In this document: positions 38,015 through 49,467 of the stretch, in pieces
Position numbering within the stretch: position 1 is the first letter of the stretch
How the letters are laid out: each line of letters opens with the position of its first letter
NCBI GenBank assembly: GCA_035771175.1
Contig: CM069612.1
Location: 27,972,150 to 28,036,149 of the forward strand
Source of the DNA: Paratinospora sagittata
Lineage: Eukaryota; Streptophyta; Magnoliopsida; Ranunculales; Menispermaceae
Direction: 5' to 3'
Length of the DNA: 64,000 bases
Position numbers and translations under genes: made by a program
The notes under the pieces: generated by a model
Seen by the model: only the letters and a program-made list of their open reading frames with translations
Database searches by the model: none
Told to the model about the DNA's origin: nothing

Positions 38015-38726
38015 TTTTTACCTTCAAAAGCTCATCAATCTCCATTGTTATACTACTTGTGATTTTCATATCTGTCCCTGACCAATCACTGAACTGTGTA
38101 TAATATAAGAGAAGCCAAAAAATCAAGATGGGTCACTTCAAATTTTGTCACACAACCCTCTATATCTGCCACTGGTATTTCAAAAAATCATATGAAACTG
38201 CAAATTCTTGAAGAATGGAGCTCAAATCCTCAAAGAGAAAACTTTAGTGAGTACAATTTTTTGTGAAAACAATCCAACTAGCTTATAGATTAAAAAGGGA
38301 AATCTAAAAGAAAATAATCCATTTGGGGAGCTTTTGAGAAATGGGTATTAAATAGAAATGAAGAAAAAGGGAAGGAGATACCATATAAAAAGTGAAAACA
38401 TAAAGCTAAGAACCAAGAAAATCCATTAAAGAGTAAGCAAGATACAGAACTTAAAAAGAAGAAGAAGAAGAAGAAGTCGAGTGTGTTCTAGTGATAGAAT
38501 GTGGATGAATCTAAAGGAAAATCTGAAAAAGAGTGAAAAAGTAGAGACAAAAATTGACTTGTTTTCACTTGAATTCCATTCGTAAAACAAGCTGTGGAAT
38601 CCGGTGCATAAAATAGGCAACGTACTCAGCACTCCCATAAAATCATCAAATACACTTAATATATATATATTTTTTTTAAGTTTTATGGCCACATAATATA
38701 TTAAATGTAAAATGTTTGAAAATACG
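38015..38726. other. Upstream region of the C2H2 gene
   Basis: Leader/promoter region of the minus-strand C2H2 gene. Apart from the GAA tract it shows no defined box. Confidence 0.4.
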
Positions 38727-39260
38727 AAATTTTAGAGTTATGGTCTGTAATTTTGTGGATTTATATAAGGGGTCTCAATCTTTTGAAAATAAGATTTTGG
38801 GTACTCTTATAGATGAAATTAAGGATTACATTTTATAATTTTGACCATTGATAAATTTTTTAAAAAATTATAACTTTTTCATTTCAACTATGATTTGAGC
38901 GATTTAAAAGACATTGAAAATATTTTTTCTTCATCTTACTAATGCATTTTGAATCACTCAAATAAGAGTTAAAATAAAAAATTTATTGCTATTTAAAGTT
39001 TATTTATTAATTAATAAAAAAAATTTACCTTTTAAAATGATCAAATTGAAGATAAAATAAAAAAAATTATAATTTTTTAAAAATTTATCAATGGTCAAAT
39101 GAGAGAGTAAAATTATAAAGTATAATTCTTGATTTAATTGATAATTGAGATTGATAGTTGAGCTAATAATTTGCATCAGGACTCAAAATCTAATTTTTAA
39201 AACATTAGAACCTATGCTAGAGTTACAAGACCCTAACTCTAAAACTCCCATAAAAATAAT
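38727..39260. mobile_element. Foldback MITE with long inverted repeats
   Basis: The left arm (TTTTAGAGTTATGGTCT at about 38729, then GACCATTGATAAATTTTTTA at about 38841) is repeated inverted in the right arm (TATCAATGGTCAAA at about 39087 and AGACCCTAACTCTAAAACT at about 39228). The arms are about 220 bases each with ~75-80% similarity by eye, and no coding capacity lies between them. Exact target duplications were not resolved. Confidence 0.6.
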
Positions 39261-40587
39261 ATTTCTCCATACTCCATTAGTATATACATCATTTATAACA
39301 AAAAGAAGTGTACCAATCCAACCCAACCGGTGAGATTAATTGTCTTCCATTTAAGTCACGCCCCTGTAATTGATTATCTGTGTAACACAAATCCCAAGGC
39401 ATTGCTAAAATTTCCTATTATATTAAATTTAGTGTATAATGTGTATCTTACCATCATTTTTCATTTTTCTTTTCCTTTTATTAATGGGATCTTCTATCTC
39501 TTATGTTTTTTGATCTAAAGTCGTGTATCTCCAGTTTCGACCACCATTTCGGCAGAAAATAATGGGTAGAACAATAATGGTGTTCGAGATGGATGAAAAT
39601 CATGAAACTATATAAATGTATATAATAATCATGGTTATTAAATAAAGGTAAAATTAAAAAAAATAATAAAAAAAATGCAAACTTATAAATATTCTGTTGT
39701 TCAGTTTCCTCAATTAATTAAATTTAAGAAGAATATAGCTATCAATTAATACTACAAATTAAATTATATCCAAGTAGAGGCATTAAAGATTATGTTCTTT
39801 TACATTCTAAATATATATTTATGATACCCAATTTTAAAACTACAATAAATTAATACAAAAACGTGGAAATATATTTTAATTTTTGGGGTGTTTAATTTGT
39901 TGAGTTTGGATGATACAAGAGGTAGGTCCAGCCATTTTTGAAGTGGGGTTCTTGGCATTTGAGAATGAGAGGTACAGTAGTAATGGCTGCTACTTTAAAT
40001 GTCTGTAAAAAAAATGAAGTTTAGAATAGGCATGGGACCAATATGTTTCCTTTTAAGCTGTGCCCGGGCCACTGCCCTGGTTGTGGTTCTAGTAATTCCC
40101 TAATTAAGCTTGCTTCCTCCTCCTTGCATCTACTTAAAATTGTTTGTATTCTCAAAATTAACTGAAGATATTTCATACACCCTGAAAGCTAATATACCAA
40201 ATAAGACAAAGATGCAAAATCAAACCCCACCACCCAACCATACAACAAACTCCTTGTAGCCTTAAAGTACTTAATTATATATGGCCTATAAATGGGAATT
40301 TTTATATGTTGAGTTTAATTTAAAATTTAAGAATTCAACACATGCACATGAATGCATGTGTAGTAAACTCGAGAACGTGCTCATTGGAATCGTTTTTGAT
40401 AATCAAAGACATTAGTTTTAGTTTAATGAGGTTAAACGAAATTCAACACATCAAAGCCCCCCTTGCCTCTCCTTTTCTTATTTGATTATAAGACAAGCCC
40501 AGTGGGGATTACAATTCAACTTTATAAAATACTATCCTAATTACATAAAATCAACTACATGTATGAATCTATAGTTATGTATAAGTG
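39261..40587. other. AT-rich intergenic DNA
   Basis: No gene or clear element seen. Part of the 7-kb gap between the C2H2 and HSA32 genes. Confidence 0.5.
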
Positions 40588-40598
40588 AAAGCAGCACT

Positions 40599-40798
40599 AG
40601 AACCAACGAGTGGTTGGTTTAATAAAAACGAACTGAGTCCCAAAATCATCCATGTATAGAAATTTCAAGTTATAATTCTTAAAGGTGTCATCGTTACGAG
40701 AGGTCTACCATTCCGCTCCCGTCTCGAACGATGACTAATTTCATACCCGAAGGATGTGGGAATACGTCCAGGGAAACCCAAAAAAAAAAAAAAAAAAA
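40599..40798 (+). mobile_element. SINE-like retroposon with poly-A tail and target duplication
   Basis: A ~200-bp non-coding sequence ending in an 18-20-base A run (to 40798) is flanked by GCAGCACT on both sides (40591-40598 and 40799-40806), possibly extended by the preceding AAA. A tail plus a flanking repeat is the signature of LINE-driven retroposition. The body includes CCATTCCGCTCCCGTCTCGAA. Clear pol III boxes are not obvious, so the parent RNA is uncertain. Confidence 0.6.
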
Positions 40799-40806
40799 GC
40801 AGCACT

Positions 40807-43800
40807 TGAAATGTAATAACTTTAGCATTGTCTGTCACAAAAAGAAGATAAAAATGGCATGAAAGTTGTAAATGGGTAATATTTTGGTGCATTTAAGAAG
40901 CTTACTCCATTAGTACCTAACAACCCCCAGCATAAATTTATATATATAAAAAAAAAAAAATAGTAAATAAATGGAAGAAAACTTTATATTTTTAGCAGTG
41001 ATCACCACCAGTCCTTTGATTGTGCAGATCTTGGTGCCTTGTGCACATAATTAAATGATATAAGAAAAAATTATACTACAGAAATCAAAGGTAGAGAGAC
41101 AAATAATGGCACATCACGTCTTATGGTTTTATAAATAAAATAAAAAAAAAGTCAAAAATTTGAATCTATAGATAAAACTTTTCTTTTCTCCTATGTTAAT
41201 AATGTTTGACCTCAATACCATTTTCAGTTGAGCAGGTTATTCATCCAATGAGACAGGAAGCAATAACTAAGTTTCCAAAGGAAATTTATTTATTTATTGA
41301 ATCCATGACCCAAAAGGTTCAAACTTCTCAGCAACTATCAGTCAGGATTGCATTAAAGAGGGGGCACATGTTCAGATTCTACAGCTCAAAACAATAATAA
41401 TTATGCAAAGAAGAGAAGATGGTGGAATTAAATGCCATTGATGTGTCAATGTATCTATAATTTATTTCAGCCATATATCAAGACCAGAAGTTTCAGGGAC
41501 ACACAACTGTAATAGAGTTGGGGTTTGGTTGTATTAATAGCTTTCCCACTCTGATGCACCGGGCGATCTGTCCAAGGCTTGCATGCATGTCTCTCATCTC
41601 CGATCTCTATAAAACCAACAATGAAAATTATACTGATGATGCCCTTGTTGTCGCATGGGACCCTGGATGCAGCCATGCACGTTGCCTTAATTACTAGTGC
41701 TAAGTTATCTGAATTTGGGCAACACAACAAGTGAGCCAATGCAGCATTCGCACCCTATTTATTTTGAGAAGCAACAGATATCTGTTTCGTTTTCCTAGTT
41801 TAGCACCCAACTTGTTCCTTTCTGAAAAAATCTGGGTGTCAAACTCAATTGGTGTACTTGAACATCACGTGTATAGGACGACTCTAAAACGATCTAAAGG
41901 ACTTGAGCTCAGGAATACACGGCACCTGAGTCCCTGTAGCATCGTCTGTCCTCACCGAAAACTCTATGGAATGACCCACTTAGCATGAGTCTCGAATTCA
42001 TCGCTCCCGATTCTTAAGGCGAGTTCCTGACCATCACACTAACCCTAAGTTTGGTTATTTGTTATATTTTCTCAATGCATCCAGGCGTCCTACGTAAAAG
42101 ACCATTTTAACAACAAACTACTGTGGTTCTAAGCAGCATCATTCCAAGATTTGGAATAAATCAAACCTGTTGACAATCTAGATATGACCCAAATTTTATA
42201 TTACTGAGAAGCACATCTTAGTCTTATTATTGAAATTGTGACATAACAATAATGTTCCTCCTATAGGTTTAAATTCAGAGAAGAAATTATAGAAATTAAA
42301 AGTTAATATTATGTTATTCAGTTAACTCAACTTTAGAATTGGAAGTCTTGAGTTTGAATCGTACCCTAAGCAGAATACACCGAATAGAATTTAATCTCAT
42401 TTAATCTCTAAAAGGTACTAAGTCCAAACTTCTACAATTGCATCTGCTCATTACTGATTTTTAATTTTGGTGTTGGCCTGGGAAAAAGAGAAATTCTTCT
42501 GAGAATCTTTTTGTTTACAATTTTCTCAAACCCCCAACTTTTTTTTCTGCAACCTTAATCTCTTGAATGACATTCATTGACTGAACAGTTTATTGTATGT
42601 ATGAAAATTCAACCATTCCCTCTGCCCTAATACCTAATTGCATGGTAAGGAGTTATGAGCTTACCAAAACCAACTCTCTCATATAGGGTTAGTAGGCTTC
42701 AGTTTTACTCCAAACCTCTACTAGAAAGTGATACCAGAAGATATGCTCCTGTCCAGCCCTGACAACTCCACTTCAAAGTCCTATAAATTACAGAGATTCT
42801 GAAAAGCACAAGATTTTCTCTCTGTTCCTTGAATATATAAAAACCCTAGTTCTTCATAAAACCCAACAAGTGCCTACCTCATAACTAGGCTTCAGAAATA
42901 ATATTCTTCACATCTGTTGTTCACTGCACTATGGTCTCAGAGATTTTCAGAAACTATGAAAATACTTTTAGACATAAAATCCCAAAAAATAAGTGTTGCC
43001 CATGTATATTCTTACACTGCCTCTTCAATCTAAAACAATTTACTACCTCAAGTTTCGTTGGCCTTGCATTCACTTGCATAGTTTCTCATTCACGTCGGTG
43101 GCTCCCTTTACTTTGGCTTGTATACTATACACTAACTATCCTAAAGTACAATGAACCACACCAGTACTATGTGGGAAAAATCTTCTCAATCTTCCTTCTT
43201 CATGAATGAATGAAATAATAAAGGTGGTCACTGTGCACCATTACACATCTCAACCTACTAATTCCCTTTTTAATTTCCACCAATGTCAAGCTGGTCCTAG
43301 CATAGCCTGAGCCTCCAAGATCTTCCCTTTGTTCACTAACATTTCTATCACTTTAACCGAACCCTTACATCATCAACTAACATTACATGAGCATCCAAAT
43401 AGGAAACCATCTTACTAGTTACTACTGAAGAAATACATAAAATCGAAGCCAATTGCTGACCTTTTTTGGCTAACCCAAAACTTGTGAAATCATAATATTA
43501 CCTATATAGAGGTGCAAAAGCACACTAATGAAAAAAAAAAAAAAAAAGCTACCAATGAGGGACGTGGAAAGACAGAGATCTATCATCACATTAGTTAACT
43601 CTTCCCCTGCTCTTTTCTGTAGTTGCTTCTTCTTTTTAGTACAACTGTTTCTTCATTTTATTTTATTTTATTGAAAAAAAAAAAGACCCCTCACCTGTGT
43701 CTAGGACTGGCTGAATGGATCTTCTTCCTCCATTGAAGTCTTTTTCAAAATCATGCTTTTTTCACTAGGGTTGGGTAAGAAAAGCACCCTCAACGTAAAC

Positions 43801-44761
43801 ATTCTAAACCTGCACCTATTTTAGTCCATAGCATTTCTTGTCTCTTCAAAATCAATCATTGAAACAACCAAACCATCTCATTCAACTTTGTGTCAATGAA
43901 TGACCTTTTGGAGTTAGCCTGCTCTTCCATAAAAGCACAACATTAAGATTTAACACACTTTAACTAACATCCTATTTTCTCAAAACCCTCCGTCAGTTGT
44001 AAGTAGTTCTTTGCCATAGTTTGGAAGTCTTAATCCATAAGAAGTGGCATGAAGAAAACAGATGTTAACCAAAAAATAATAATAAAAGGTAATGGAAGAC
44101 TAGAGGATAGCACATTAGTAATCACGATGTACATGATTTTCTTGATTACAAAGGTCAAAGACAAAATAGGAAAACGAGTAGCACGAAATTAGTAAATAGA
44201 TGGAAATGCAATTCTAGCAATATTATAACATTTTAAAGGTGATAGATAAGAGTTCAGAATTTGAAAAATAAAAAATAAAAAAAGAAACACACACAAGGAT
44301 AAAACTAAAGAAGAACTCAATTATGTTCCAGAATTAACATCCTCATCTCTTATCCATGACATTTGGTCAGTAATGTGAGTCATATTTTTTATGTATCTTG
44401 AGCTAAATCTCCAGTCAAAGCATGTGCCTTTTCTACAACATAAAACTATACTACGGTCACGTTTTGACAAACACAGTTTCATTCTCTTTTAATTTTTCAT
44501 CAACAGAGTCAAACTAATTTAAATATTTAGGGATGAAAGAAAAACACAAAGTAAAACCAAGCAGGCGTAAATGTAACGATAAGATCAAAGGAAAATTACA
44601 GAAACTTCTAGATAGAGCCGTAATTTCATTCATTTTCAGTTTCTCTCGTGATCAGTAATTTTTGACACATTTTCATTCACAACCTCACAAACAAACATAC
44701 AACACAAGCTGAAAAAGGACTTATTCCTCGGAGAGTAGGCATCACTGGTAGAAATACGAAT
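40807..44761. other. Intergenic DNA upstream of HSA32's 3' end
   Basis: No supported gene. One SINE-like block is listed separately. A TATATAAA box at about 42835 with the following leader-like sequence and a 92-codon open frame at 42931 might mark a transcript, but nothing recognisable is encoded. Confidence 0.4.
41835..42050 (-). mobile_element. tRNA-derived SINE-like sequence
   Basis: Read on the minus strand from 42050 it begins GGTTAGTGTGATGGTCAGGA (A-box-like) and has GATGAATTCGAGACTC (B-box-like) about 45 bases on, the spacing of a tRNA promoter. The body continues to a short T-rich end near 41835. No target duplication found. Confidence 0.4.
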
Positions 44762-47700
44762 TCAGTATAGAAAATATGAAGAACCAAGAACAGATTTGTG
44801 GTTTTTACCCAAGTTGTGACCACGGAGACATTCCAAATCCATCACCTGAGAATGATCCACAAATAAATTCACCTGAAAAACCAGCAAAAGCAATGATGAT
44901 CATTCATCTGCACATAAAAAGATAAGGGAACAACAAAAGAACAGTCTATTCAGGAAGTGCAATACCCTAGGTCCATAGCGTTTAATAAACCACTCTGTGG
45001 CCTTGGGATTTGATGTTTCAAACATGGTCTTCTCAAGCCCAAGCCGGCCAATAATCTTCGCTACAATGTCTGTCCTCAGGGAATCAGCATATTGGCACAC
45101 ATCATCAGCATCAATCATAATCATGTCAGCTCCCGCCTCCAAGCATCTCTCTGCTCTTCTTATCAATAAATCTACATCCTCAACTATCTCTGTAAATCAA
45201 AGACAAACAATACGACACTTTTAAGTGAGGAAAAATAGGCTCTTAGAGCCATAGATGACAACAGCATGCAGTGCATCACACCTACATTCAGCTAAAGCAT
45301 GCGCAACTTCCAAAGAAGATATAGCACACAATTCAATTGAGTCTTCTTCTTCTATAAACACACCTGGAATTCATTTACAAAGAGTTTTCTAAACACCTGA
45401 GGGAATATCACAAGGCAACGTAAGATCTATTACATTCTATTCATGAGAGTCTTGCCTTTTCCAACTTCTCAAACTCAACTACAAACAGGGGCTCTCAATT
45501 CCTCCCACCAATCCGATAATTACATGAAGTGAATCAGCAAACAAGGGCTTGGACAATTTACAAACTCTAATTAATATCAGGTGGACATGGAATATACACA
45601 TGCAAACACACACCAACAAGATAAAATCTTCAGAACCTAGAGGGAAATGCAATTCAATATTAACCTAAGGCTCTATTCCAAGTTCCAACTAATTGCAGAT
45701 AGATGCATGAATTTTCTTCCTCTATTCAACTCTAGTTAGAGCACTCTGTTTTGTCAAAATTACAATATGATTACTAACAATTGCAACAAATTCATTATAT
45801 TGCTTCCCTACATAATGCTAATTTTTATATCTTCAGCTAGCACCATCTTATATTACAAGCATAGTCTATAGTATTTCTCCCATATGGCCCAACTAAGTTT
45901 AACTCAATTGACTCACCTCAATTTTGTTCCAATTCATCATCTGTGTTAGATTATAATTCTAACTTGTTTAAATCAGCCTGTAAACAGGGAGAGGAAAAAA
46001 AAATCTCAACAAGTGGATTTTCTTCGTCTTCATTTTAAGTCAAAACAGACTAAAACCTTTAATGAACCTCCACTATGTTAAGTATGTGAATTTGAATAAA
46101 TTAGTTGAGAGTTAGATATATTTTGGAGTGTTTTGGAATTGATATTATTGAAGGATCAATTGATGTTTGGTAAATTGCTACCAGTGCTATCATATTACAT
46201 TCAGTCAATCAATCGGGGTCTATTTCAGCAAAATCATACTTCTAGAAAATTGATCCAAATTGTAGCAACACAAATGAAGGATACATTGTAGAAGCACTCC
46301 AGATTGATCCAGTTCTACATAAGTAGCAGTTGCTGTTGGAGATTGATTTCAGCAAACTGAACCTGGACTTTCTTTAGTTTAGTGTTTTTGCATGTTGAAC
46401 ATTGTTCTAAAGAAACTCTGATTTACCCCGTTATTGTGTGTTGGTTTCAATCTCTCAAGCTTTGCAAATTGATATTTGATAATCTTATAGAATCGGTGGA
46501 TTACTTTTAAATTGAGGCTAGTCTAGTAGATTTCTAGGTGCCTTCTGCTTCTGGTGGATTTCAACATTTACATGTGATCAAATTCAAAACAAAGCAGAAT
46601 TATCAGCTAATGAAAATTTGGGGAAGAGCACACTTTCCACAAACCCAGATAGATACACCTTTTCTGATAATAAATAATTATGTGATTCAATTCAATGAAT
46701 CCTACTCTATCAAATAAAAGAAACTAAACTAACAATTTCACATACCTATTGCCTTTCAATCATTTTTTCCAAAAAAAAATATATTCTTTTTTTTTATTTC
46801 CAACAAGTTGCTATCAATTTACAAACAATATCATCTTTGCAGATTACACATACTAATTATCTAATAAGATCACCTAAAACACCATGCACAACCAATCACA
46901 GAATTCTTCTCTGGCATTCAAATCCTATATAATCTTCTTAAACAAGTAAAAACAATTAGTCTTCTGAACATGCATCTTATCACATTATAAACAAGTAAAC
47001 ATAAGTAGCAAAATAACATAGCAATAATCAGCTACATCACCATTGCATACCAGATGGTCGAGGAATTGGGGCTATATATGCCCCAAAAGCTCTATCACCT
47101 GCAATAGGCAAATCCGCCTTATCGAACTTCACAGCAAACTGAGGCTTAGCTTTCAAACCACCATTCTTAATCAACCGAACAAACCTCAAAATAGCTTCCT
47201 CAGGAACTTTAAGAGACCCCACATTTAGCTCAATTGTATCAAACCCAAGATTCTTACACTCCTATAAAACACAATTTTCAGTGAAAAATCTAAACTTTTT
47301 CAATGATTAATATCACAATTTTGAAAAAATACAAAAGAGGGATTTTGTGATTTTGTTATTACCTCAACATATTCCTTGAAAGAAGATGGTCCTTGGCGAA
47401 GCAAGTGCTCAGCCCAATCACCAGTACTCACATAAACATCATGTTTATGCGCAATTTCAGTGACTTTTTTTATGAAGTCCTTAGACATCAAGCTGTGAGA
47501 CCCTCCAGAAAACTTCAACCCATCAACAAATTGAGCATGAGACTCCAAAATATCCTGCAAATGAAGCCATATGCAGACGACAATCTAAGGACCCATTTGA
47601 GAAAAATCCATAATTTGTCGAATTATCAAAGAAAAACAAGAAATTGATGGAACAAACCTGAAGGGAATTTTGGGTTAGAAGGGAGTAATGGGGTCCTCTG

Positions 47701-47780
47701 ATTTCGGTGACTCCGTAGGTTCGTGGCTTCTCGGGTCTGTCTTCGTTCTCAAAGAAGCTCTTCCATTGATAAAGAGACAT
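44762..47780 (-). CDS. HSA32: HEAT-STRESS-ASSOCIATED 32 (phosphosulfolactate synthase-like)
   Basis: Five exons, all with GT/AG limits and consistent phases: 47658-47780, 47363-47554, 47051-47261, 44966-45189 and 44762-44872. They encode 286 residues, the length I recall for Arabidopsis HSA32 (At4g21320). The protein has the ComA/phosphosulfolactate synthase TIM-barrel fold: GLKFSGGSHSLM, VYVSTGDWAEHLL, DTIELNVGSLKVP, RRAERCLEAGADMIMIDADD and NLFVDHSQVMDLECLRG. In plants it is not thought to make coenzyme M. It is induced by heat and needed to keep acquired thermotolerance, acting with HSP101. The ATG at 47780 begins the conserved MSLYQWKSFFENEDRPEKPR. A heat-shock element lies ~135 bases upstream. 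Intron 3 is 1.86 kb. Confidence 0.95.
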
Positions 47781-47911
47781 AGTGAAAGGGTCGATTGATC
47801 AATATTTCTTCCGGTTCTTTTTCGCCCTTTCAGAGTATTTGATAATTTACTCGGTCTATTTGTTCATCAAAAGCCGCTTCCATTGCCATTCCCATCGAAG
47901 CTTTTAGTTGG

Positions 47912-47924
47912 TTCTCGAAGCTTT
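47912..47924. promoter_or_regulatory. Heat-shock element upstream of HSA32
   Basis: TTCTCGAAGCTTT fits alternating TTC/GAA units (TTCnnGAAnnTTt), and a second partial copy, TCGAAGCTTTT, lies 24 bases away at 47895. Position and family knowledge (heat-induced gene bound by HSFA2-type factors) agree. Confidence 0.55.
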
Positions 47925-48115
47925 TGGTTTTTTCTACGTGTAATCAATGGCGACTCGTAGCTGTACCGTGATCACGTGCGGGTAACGTGCTTTATCGGAT
48001 GCCTCCGAAGAGACGTTTAACGTGCTTTAGTATATACAAAAATTTGTATTCTTATTTTTAGAAATTTTTATATACACAGAGGAAATTATGGAAGGCAAAG
48101 AGAAATTTAAAAATA

Positions 48116-48908
48116 GAGGGTAGCTAAATAAATTATAAAAAAAAATATTCTTTACGTCACAAAATATCACAATTTTGATTTTCAGTAATACATTTATGTA
48201 ATTGTACCAAAATGTCCATATTTTTTATTTTTTTCTTAATTTTATCGTGGGTTCGGTCTTGCGTGACCGTTCTATAACTATTGGTTCGGTCATACAAATC
48301 GAACCATCCTTTTTTCTTTTTTGTGTTTTAAATACATTAAAAAAATATATTGTATGGTTCGGTTGGCGATGACATAACTTAAAACGTAAGATTCTGTCGT
48401 CTCCAACCAGACCATCGCAATCAGTTCGGTATCACAGGTTCGAATCGATCGCGGTCTAATTCTTTTCATGGTGATTTTTTTGGACACCTGATGACGTTTT
48501 TTGGGAACAAAAATACCAAAACATATCATTTTAACAACAAATTTCTTATCAATTTAGTGATTTAGTGATTTAGTAATTTTTGTTCACGAAACTTTGAATC
48601 GCGACCACCTTTCATATCAGAAAAATCAATATAAAATTTGCCAAAACCATTGATTTTTCTGCTGCAGATGAGATAATAGCAAGGAAGTAGGTGATTTTGA
48701 GGGTTTTAAATGTAGTGATTTATGATTTTTACGAATATGTTTGAAATTTGTAGGGTACGGTTAGGTTAGAGGGGATAAATTTGTTTGAAATTATGATAAG
48801 GGTATTTAAGAAAGTTCAATGTAGTAAGGATAGCATTTCTTTATATTTCTGTGGTAAGAATAGAATATGGTAGAAATAACATTTTTTTTGTGATCTATTT
48901 AGCTACCC
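48116..48908. mobile_element. Mutator-like MITE with 10-bp target duplication
   Basis: Terminal inverted repeats of about 30 bp begin GGGTAGCTAAATA (left at 48118; right arm ends TATTTAGCTACCC at 48908). The flanks carry an exact 10-bp direct repeat TTTAAAAATA at 48106-48115 and 48909-48918, close to the 9-bp duplication usual for Mutator-like elements. The 793-bp interior encodes no transposase. It also has internal GGTTCGGT / ACCGAAC-type repeats around 48280-48440. Confidence 0.65.
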
Positions 48909-48910
48909 TT

Positions 48911-49146
48911 TAAAAATATTATGATTTTATTTTTTGATACAGCATGTGATTGATGATTTTCTAAAAAAAAAAGAAAATAGTTACATCGACTTACAATAAA
49001 TAATAAATAATATACGCTTTTAAGACTCTAAAAATATTATAATTTTATTTTTTGATACAGCATGTGATTGATGATTTTCTAAAAAAAAAAGAAAATAGTT
49101 ACATCGACTTACAATAAATAATAAATAATATACGCTTTTAAGACTT
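48911..49146. repeat. 118-bp tandem duplication
   Basis: Two almost identical 118-bp units, 48911-49028 and 49029-49146. A diverged partial third copy lies at about 49245-49350 (shared TTACAATAAATAATAAATAA and CTTGAGCTATATTTGAATTT). The first unit begins inside the right target duplication of the MITE. Confidence 0.85.
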
Positions 49147-49467
49147 GAGCTATATTTGAATTTTGTCTCTCCAAAAGTCAGGATCCATTTTGAGGTTGGC
49201 TGATTAATTTAGTAGTTTGGTCATTTCCCGTATGTTGTTCTCAAAAAAAAAAAAAAAAAAAAGCAAATAAGGTATCTCACATTGCTTACAATAAATAATA
49301 AATAACCAATGCTTCCATGACTTGAGCTATATTTGAATTTTGTCCCTTCAAATAAAGTAAAAGAAATAAAAATAAAAACCTGAAAATTTTCTCTCTCTTC
49401 ATGAGAGTGTGAAGCTGGTGGTGTGTTTCTCACTACGGGTGAGTTTTTTTCTCCAGTTCTTGTCGCG

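Noticed and set aside
41467..41739. 90-codon minus-strand open frame
   Set aside because: No recognisable domain or splice partners.
42310..42420. B-box-like GAGTTTGAATCGTACC suggesting another SINE
   Set aside because: No convincing A box, tail or target duplication.
42931..43209. 92-codon open frame after a TATATAAA box
   Set aside because: No motif, no similarity, low-complexity residues; kept only as a possible transcript signal.
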